Source: Lachnospiraceae bacterium UBA7086
GTDB taxonomy: Bacteria > Bacillota > Clostridia > Lachnospirales > Lachnospiraceae
Direction: 5' to 3'
DNA: 64,000 bases
Assembly: GCA_002492525.1 (NCBI GenBank)
Contig: DKZA01000041.1
Coordinates: forward strand, 22,413-86,412
Shown here one piece after another: positions 58,975-64,000 of the stretch. The notes beneath the pieces are model-generated. The model saw nothing but the letters and a program-made list of their open reading frames with translations. It was not told where the DNA came from and did no database searches. Position 1 is the first letter of the stretch, and the number at the start of each line of letters is the position of its first letter. The translations under genes and the position numbers were made by a program.

Positions 58975-59031
58975 GCATCTCCATATGTTGGTATATTCTT
59001 ACAGTAAGATATCAAAATGGAGGTGCTTTTT
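58975..59031 (+). terminator. Long terminator after rsmA
   Basis: GCATCTCCAT (58975-58984) pairs with ATGGAGGTGC (59017-59026) with one wobble. An inner TTGGTAT...ATATCAA stem follows, then TTTTTTT. Confidence 0.8.
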
Positions 59032-59085
59032 TCTTTATATTTTATTTACATTGCCAGGCGTCTATGGTAAACTTAAACAGTAAAA

Positions 59086-59127
59086 AATCGAGCAAAGCTC
59101 GATTGCGAGCTCCGCTTCGCGGACTCG
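59086..59127. repeat. REP-like double hairpin
   Basis: AATCGAGC-AAA-GCTCGATT (59086-59104) is directly followed by CGAG-CT-CCGC-TTC-GCGG-A-CTCG (59106-59127). The two compact GC-rich hairpins stand out from the AT-rich spacer and resemble dispersed palindromic elements. Confidence 0.5.
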
Positions 59128-59212
59128 GATAAGCGAAAGAATTATGACTGAAAATTTTTAAATACTGTGTAATTAGGAGAAAACGGCAAAGTACAGTAAT
59201 GAGGTGAGCACC

Positions 59213-61828
59213 TTGGATAAATATGAATATCAGGTTCGTGCCGATGAAATTAAGGCACTGATAGCAGAGGGAGAGTACGCGGAAGCGGTCAAAATTGCAG
59301 ATACGGTGGACTGGCGCAGAGTCAGAAGTGTCATGATGCTGTGTACCATCAGCGATTTGTATAAGATTAACAGAAGGTATCAGGAGAGTAAGGATATTCT
59401 TTTGTTGGCATATGAGAAACATCCTACGGGCAGATTGATTGTATATTCTTTGTGTGAACTGGCCATCAAGATGGAAGAGTATGTGCAGGCAATCGAGTAT
59501 TATAAGGAATTTGTACAGATAGCACCGAAAGATACGGGCAGGTATGTTTTACAGTATAGACTCTATGAAGCGCAGGATGTGAGCATGGAAGAACGGATTG
59601 CGGTCCTTGAGGAGTTCAAGAAGCGTGATCCCAGAGAAAAATGGGTGTACGAGCTTGCTTATCTGTATCATCGGATTGGCCTGACAACCAAATGTGTAGA
59701 GGAATGTGACGAAATATTTCTCTGGTTTGGTGAGGGAAGATATGTTATCAAAGCGCTGGAACTTAAGGCTCTTCATCAGCCTTTAACGGAAGAACAGCAG
59801 GAGAAATATGATCGCTGGATCGCGGGCAGGAGTGCCGGTGAAGAGGAAGAAGATCTGGAGGACGATGGTATACCGGGAGACACACAAGTGGCCGGTGAGA
59901 TCAGACATGCGCAGGACGAGGAGGAAGAAGAGGAAGTCCTTGCGGCGCCCACTACAGAACTGCCGGAAGTCAAAACAGTGGATGTGGGGCAGTACAATAC
60001 CATTAATTTGCAGAGGGCTCTGGCTGAGAGCATGAGAGAGGTCCTGGAAGAGGATGATTTAAACGATTCGGTGGATGAGGACTTTGAGGAACCCGAAGAG
60101 GGGGAAGAATATGAGGAAGACGATCCGGTAGAGGATGCTGTGGCAGAAGATGGTCTGGAAGCAGATGATCAGACAGAAGAGGAAGGGAAGGAAGAGGCAG
60201 ACAGCGGAGAGGATTCTTCCATTACGGAGTCTATTATAGCACCTCTTTTGCAGGAAACGGCCAAATTGCCGACGTTGGACACGGACAAGATAAATGTGGG
60301 CAAGACGGACACAGACAAAATAGATACAGAGCAGGTGAAGGAAGCCGGTGAGGAGATTACACGGGATGATGCGCTTTTCTTTGATGCCCAGCAGATTATA
60401 GAGCAGATGAAGAAAGAGGCGGAGCGTCTTCAGCAGGCGGCTTTGCGTGCTCAGGCAGCTAACAGACAGGCCGGGCAGATACCGGGAGCGGCGACAGGGG
60501 TTCTCACGCCGTTAAATGCGAAACCTACAGAGTATGATAAAATATTATCTCAGGAATATGACGGACAGATCAGTCTGGTGGTACCTGAGGCGGAAAAGAT
60601 AGAAAAACAGATTACCGGTCAGCTTAGTATAGATGATATTATGGCTGAGTGGGAGCAGAAGAAAAAAACCAATGAAGAAAAGCGCATGGAAGATGTCCGT
60701 CAGCATATCATGGCACAGACGGGCCGCTTGTTTGCGAATTTTGATGAGGCTACCAAGAATGGTCTTTTAGAGGAATTAGAGAAGGCGTTTATGGCGGCTA
60801 TCATGAAGGAATCTGGCAAGAAGCCGAAGATTAAGGAAGTGATTCTCCCGGATGATGAAGAAGAGTCCGCACCGGAGCCGACAGAAGAGAAATCGGCGAT
60901 GAAGGAGAAGAAACCGAAGGATGAGGAGCCGGATGAGACCGTAGAAGCAAAAGAGCCTGTAGAGGAATCACAGGAGGAACAGAGCGAAGAACATACTGAG
61001 AAAAGGACACCCAGAAAATCTCCGCACAGACAGGGGAAACCGGCAGAAGAGTCTGCGGAGGAGGCAGGAGCGAAGGGCCGTGAGCTGACCACGGAGGAAC
61101 AGGAACTTTTTGGACAGTTTGTACATCACCGCAAGTCCAGAAGACAGCTTGTGAATACGCTGGATAATATGAGTCTGGCTTCCTGTACGGGAAATGTGCT
61201 GATCAGCGGCGAAGAAAAGGATATGGCACTTGATCTGGCAAAGGCTTTGATTCGAGAGATGCAGTACAATGACGGTAATTTTTCTGGCAAGGTTGCGAAG
61301 ATAGAGGGGCCTGTTCTTAACAAGAAGGATGTGGCAGCAACTTTTGGTAAGCTGGATAATGGGGCATTGATCATAGATAATCCGTCCAGGTTAAAGAAAG
61401 AGACGGTTTCTAAGATGATGAAATTCTTAGAGAAGGATAATATGGGGCTTTTAGTCCTTATGGTAGATACGAAGCAGAATATCAATCAGCTGCTGGCAGA
61501 GCATACGGCTTTGTCCAATAATTTTAATCTGCGGGTGGATATTGAAGCGCTTGATGATGAGGCGCTTGTGGCGTATGCAAAGCAGTATGCAGAGGAGATG
61601 GAGTATTCCATTGATGAGTTCGGTATCCTGGCACTTCATACAAGGATTGCGGACAGACAGACCAGCGATCATGAAGTGAGCCTCGCCGAGGTCAGAGAAT
61701 TGGTGGATGAGGCAATTTCCTATGCGAATAAAAAGACGCCGGGACATTTCATGGATGTATTATTGGCAAAGAGGTATGATGAAGAAGACATGATCATATT
61801 ACGTGAGAAGGACTTCATGCACTATTAA
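59213..61828 (+). CDS. Large TPR/acidic protein with a degenerate AAA-like domain
   Basis: This protein of about 871 residues has an N-terminal TPR-like helical region (residues about 1-185). A long, very acidic, low-complexity middle (Glu/Asp runs; a TDKINVGKTDTDKID stretch) leads to a helical segment and a second acidic linker. The C-terminal domain of about 250 residues resembles the large and small lobes of CbxX-type AAA proteins. Its Walker A position reads VLISGEEKDMALDLAKAL without the GxxGxGKT loop, so ATP binding is doubtful. TTG 59213 (GAGGTGA five bases upstream) is preferred to GTG 59204. Function unknown; a scaffold is plausible. Confidence 0.7.
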   Translation: MDKYEYQVRADEIKALIAEGEYAEAVKIADTVDWRRVRSVMMLCTISDLYKINRRYQESKDILLLAYEKHPTGRLIVYSLCELAIKMEEYVQAIEYYKEFVQIAPKDTGRYVLQYRLYEAQDVSMEERIAVLEEFKKRDPREKWVYELAYLYHRIGLTTKCVEECDEIFLWFGEGRYVIKALELKALHQPLTEEQQEKYDRWIAGRSAGEEEEDLEDDGIPGDTQVAGEIRHAQDEEEEEEVLAAPTTELPEVKTVDVGQYNTINLQRALAESMREVLEEDDLNDSVDEDFEEPEEGEEYEEDDPVEDAVAEDGLEADDQTEEEGKEEADSGEDSSITESIIAPLLQETAKLPTLDTDKINVGKTDTDKIDTEQVKEAGEEITRDDALFFDAQQIIEQMKKEAERLQQAALRAQAANRQAGQIPGAATGVLTPLNAKPTEYDKILSQEYDGQISLVVPEAEKIEKQITGQLSIDDIMAEWEQKKKTNEEKRMEDVRQHIMAQTGRLFANFDEATKNGLLEELEKAFMAAIMKESGKKPKIKEVILPDDEEESAPEPTEEKSAMKEKKPKDEEPDETVEAKEPVEESQEEQSEEHTEKRTPRKSPHRQGKPAEESAEEAGAKGRELTTEEQELFGQFVHHRKSRRQLVNTLDNMSLASCTGNVLISGEEKDMALDLAKALIREMQYNDGNFSGKVAKIEGPVLNKKDVAATFGKLDNGALIIDNPSRLKKETVSKMMKFLEKDNMGLLVLMVDTKQNINQLLAEHTALSNNFNLRVDIEALDDEALVAYAKQYAEEMEYSIDEFGILALHTRIADRQTSDHEVSLAEVRELVDEAISYANKKTPGHFMDVLLAKRYDEEDMIILREKDFMHY

Positions 61829-61851
61829 ATCAAGGTACAGGGGGACAGGAT

Positions 61852-63849
61852 ATGGCAACGAAACAGGAAAAGAAGACCGCAGGAAGACCGGCGAAAAAGA
61901 CAGTAAAGAAACCGGTAGATAAAGCGGTAAAAAAAGTGACAAAGAAGGCGGAGGAGAATCAGGTATTTATTTCTGAGGCCGACCAGTATGTGTTCGCACA
62001 AGGTAACCACTATGATATCTATAAGAAACTGGGTGCGCATCCTTCCGTAGAGGATGGTGTGAAAGGCATGTTCTTTGCGGTATGGGCTCCTAATGCCGCC
62101 AGCGTGCATGTGATTGGTACATTTAATGACTGGAATGAAGAGATGCATCAGATGGAGAAACTGGGGCCTGGTGGTATCTATAAACTCTTTATTCCGGGCG
62201 TGGGGGAAAACGAATTATATAAATTCTTAATCCGCACGCCTGCGGGGGAGAAACTTTACAAGGCGGATCCTTTTGCAAATTATGCGGAGATGCGTCCCGG
62301 AAATGCATCCCGTACATTCGATATCAGCAGATTCAAATGGTCGGATAACGCCTGGATGGATGCAAGAGGGGCTAAAGATTATAACAAAGAACCTATGGCA
62401 ATCTATGAATGTCATATCGGTTCCTGGATGAAGCATCCTGATGGTACGGAAGAGGGATTTTATAATTATCGGGAGTTTGCAGACAGGATCGTAGAATACC
62501 TGAAGGAAATGCATTATACCCATATAGAACTTATGGGGATTGCGGAGTATCCTTATGATGGTTCCTGGGGATATCAGGTGACAGGTTATTATGCGCCCAC
62601 CTCCAGACATGGTAATCCGGAAGATTTTATGTATCTGATCAATACGCTGCACCGTAATAAGATCGGGGTCATCCTGGACTGGGTACCGGCACATTTTGCC
62701 ACAGATGCGCATGGGCTGGGGCGTTTTGACGGACAGTGTATCTTTGAGCACCCGGATCCGAGGATTGGAGAACATCCTGACTGGGGGACCAAGATTTTTA
62801 ATTATAGTAAAAATGAAGTCAAGAATTTCCTGATTGCCAATGCTCTTTTCTGGATCAAGGAGTATCATATTGACGGTATCCGTATAGATGCGGTAGCTTC
62901 TATGCTTTATCTTGATTACAGCAAAAGGGAAGGGCAGTGGGTGCCTAATAAATACGGCGGCAGAGAGAATCTGGATGCCATTGAGTTTTTTAAACACTTA
63001 AATTCCGTGATACACGGGGCATATCCAGGTTTCCTTACAATTGCTGAGGAATCTACAGCATGGCCTAAAGTTACCGGCAGTGTGGAGGATGACGGTCTGG
63101 GATTCAGCTTCAAGTGGAATATGGGCTGGATGCATGATTTTTGTGAATATATGAAATTAGATCCCCTGTTCCGTAAGAACAATCACTATGCCATGACGTT
63201 TGCCATGAGTTATAATAACAGCGAGAATTATATCCTGCCGCTGTCCCACGATGAAGTGGTGCATCTGAAGTGCTCCATGGTCAATAAAATGCCGGGCTAT
63301 CCGGTGGATAAATATGCTAATTTGCGAGTGGGATACAGTTATATGTTTGGACATTCCGGCAAGAAGCTTCTGTTTATGGGGCAGGATTTCGGCCAGGAGA
63401 GAGAGTGGAGCGAGGCCAGGGAACTTGACTGGTACCTGCTTGGCGAAGAGCAGAACAAGGGCATACATGAATATGTGAAGGAACTTTTGAAACTATATCA
63501 GAAATATCCGGCCATGTATACCATTGATAATGACTGGGGCGGATTTGAATGGCTGAACGCCGATGATGCCGATCACAGTGTATACAGCTTTTTCAGAAAG
63601 GACACAACAGGCAGAAATAATGTGATGTTCGTGCTCAATATGACGCCCATGATGTGGGAAAATTACAGAGTGGGTGTGCCGAAGAAAAAGAAATATAAGC
63701 TTCTGCTAAACAGCGATGAGAAGCGTTTTGGCGGCAACGGACATGAGATTCCGGCGGAGATTACGGCAGTGAAAGAGACCTGTAATTATAAAGATTACAG
63801 CATTTCCTTTGATCTGCCCCCCTATACTGCAGCAATTTTTGTTTTCTAG
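61852..63849 (+). CDS. glgB: 1,4-alpha-glucan branching enzyme
   Basis: This 665-residue glycogen branching enzyme (GH13) has a CBM48 domain (VWAPNAASVHVIGTFNDWN) and the catalytic barrel. The nucleophile aspartate is in GIRIDAVASM, the acid/base glutamate in TIAEEST and the transition-state aspartate in LSHDEVVH. An unusual N-terminal tail of about 35 residues is rich in Lys/Ala/Pro (KKTAGRPAKKTVKKPVDKAV) and resembles histone-H1-like tails. RBS is GGGGGACAGG. No other glg gene is in the window. Confidence 0.94.
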   Translation: MATKQEKKTAGRPAKKTVKKPVDKAVKKVTKKAEENQVFISEADQYVFAQGNHYDIYKKLGAHPSVEDGVKGMFFAVWAPNAASVHVIGTFNDWNEEMHQMEKLGPGGIYKLFIPGVGENELYKFLIRTPAGEKLYKADPFANYAEMRPGNASRTFDISRFKWSDNAWMDARGAKDYNKEPMAIYECHIGSWMKHPDGTEEGFYNYREFADRIVEYLKEMHYTHIELMGIAEYPYDGSWGYQVTGYYAPTSRHGNPEDFMYLINTLHRNKIGVILDWVPAHFATDAHGLGRFDGQCIFEHPDPRIGEHPDWGTKIFNYSKNEVKNFLIANALFWIKEYHIDGIRIDAVASMLYLDYSKREGQWVPNKYGGRENLDAIEFFKHLNSVIHGAYPGFLTIAEESTAWPKVTGSVEDDGLGFSFKWNMGWMHDFCEYMKLDPLFRKNNHYAMTFAMSYNNSENYILPLSHDEVVHLKCSMVNKMPGYPVDKYANLRVGYSYMFGHSGKKLLFMGQDFGQEREWSEARELDWYLLGEEQNKGIHEYVKELLKLYQKYPAMYTIDNDWGGFEWLNADDADHSVYSFFRKDTTGRNNVMFVLNMTPMMWENYRVGVPKKKKYKLLLNSDEKRFGGNGHEIPAEITAVKETCNYKDYSISFDLPPYTAAIFVF

Positions 63850-63896
63850 TAATATGAATATCAAAGGTTAAGAAAGTGGGAAATCATGCCGAAATA

Positions 63897-63932
63897 AAGG
63901 GTGAATGTGGATAACATTCGCCCTTTTTATAT
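63897..63932 (+). terminator. Terminator after glgB
   Basis: AAGGGTGAATGT and ACATTCGCCCTT (one wobble) followed by TTTT. Confidence 0.8.
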
Positions 63933-63950
63933 ATCTATTAGGAGAGTTAT

Positions 63951-64000
63951 ATGAAGATTACATTTGATCACAGTAATACCAATCAGAATGTAGACAGGGC
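63951..64000 (+). CDS. Partial CDS at the window edge
   Basis: ATG 63951 with AGGAG nine bases upstream opens MKITFDHSNTNQNVDR and runs off the window. Sixteen residues are too few to name it. Confidence 0.45.
   Translation, partial: MKITFDHSNTNQNVDR

Overview
The window looks like a chromosomal stretch from a gut-type Lachnospiraceae (Clostridia, Bacillota). The base composition is moderate, the RBSs are strong AGGAGG-type, and most genes lie on the + strand. The families present are typical of that group: a TSCPD/TIGR03905 protein, CarD, ComFB, a FeoB-associated Cys-rich peptide, YesMN-type two-component pairs, BlaI/M56 pairs, and sugar ABC transporters with GH3/GH30 enzymes. I see no rRNA, CRISPR array, prophage or intact insertion sequence. 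There is one tRNA (Lys, CTT).

Layout. 1-3.8 kb: end of a polysaccharide/glycan cluster (HAD, GT2, GDPD-like protein, GT39-like membrane protein). 3.9-7.2 kb: a small, possibly frameshifted gene, a membrane protein, TSCPD protein, murG, a secreted protein, and a second decayed murG 3' end. 7.2-15.1 kb: AraC regulator, carbohydrate ABC importer without its own ATPase, GH30, glucose-6-phosphate isomerase, methyltransferase. 15.2-20.4 kb: a MotA/OmpA (Zorya-like) motor pair behind a perfect palindrome, a FeoB-associated peptide, an aromatic-rich leader ORF followed by a terminator, and a chemoreceptor. 20.5-25 kb: circularly permuted GH3 with a divergent AraC regulator, and an HTH protein fused to a hydrophobic pentapeptide-repeat domain. 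25-30 kb: 2-hydroxyacid dehydrogenase, MTA/SAH deaminase, EAL-like/HDOD protein, adenosylhomocysteinase-like protein. 30-38.1 kb: DUF4143-type ATPase, BlaI/M56 pair with tandem operators, ABC exporter, OmpR/HK pair. 38.2-43.1 kb: RelB/RelE-like module, GNAT, FtsX-type ABC transporter. 43.2-48 kb: CheC-like protein, CarD, ECF sigma and partner, ComFB, putative Mn exporter.

48.2-56.9 kb is the most unusual part. It is an mgl-type sugar ABC operon whose lipoprotein carries two nearly identical binding domains in tandem. It is followed by a YesN/YesM-type two-component system and a double-NBD ABC protein that has lost both nucleotide-binding motif sets. I infer a self-contained sugar-sensing and transport module in which the dead ATPase paralogue is regulatory.

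57-64 kb is housekeeping: TatD, RsmA, a large TPR/acidic/degenerate-AAA protein, and GlgB with a lysine-rich tail. A partial gene runs off the right edge. All calls are from reading sequence and translations; no database search was run.
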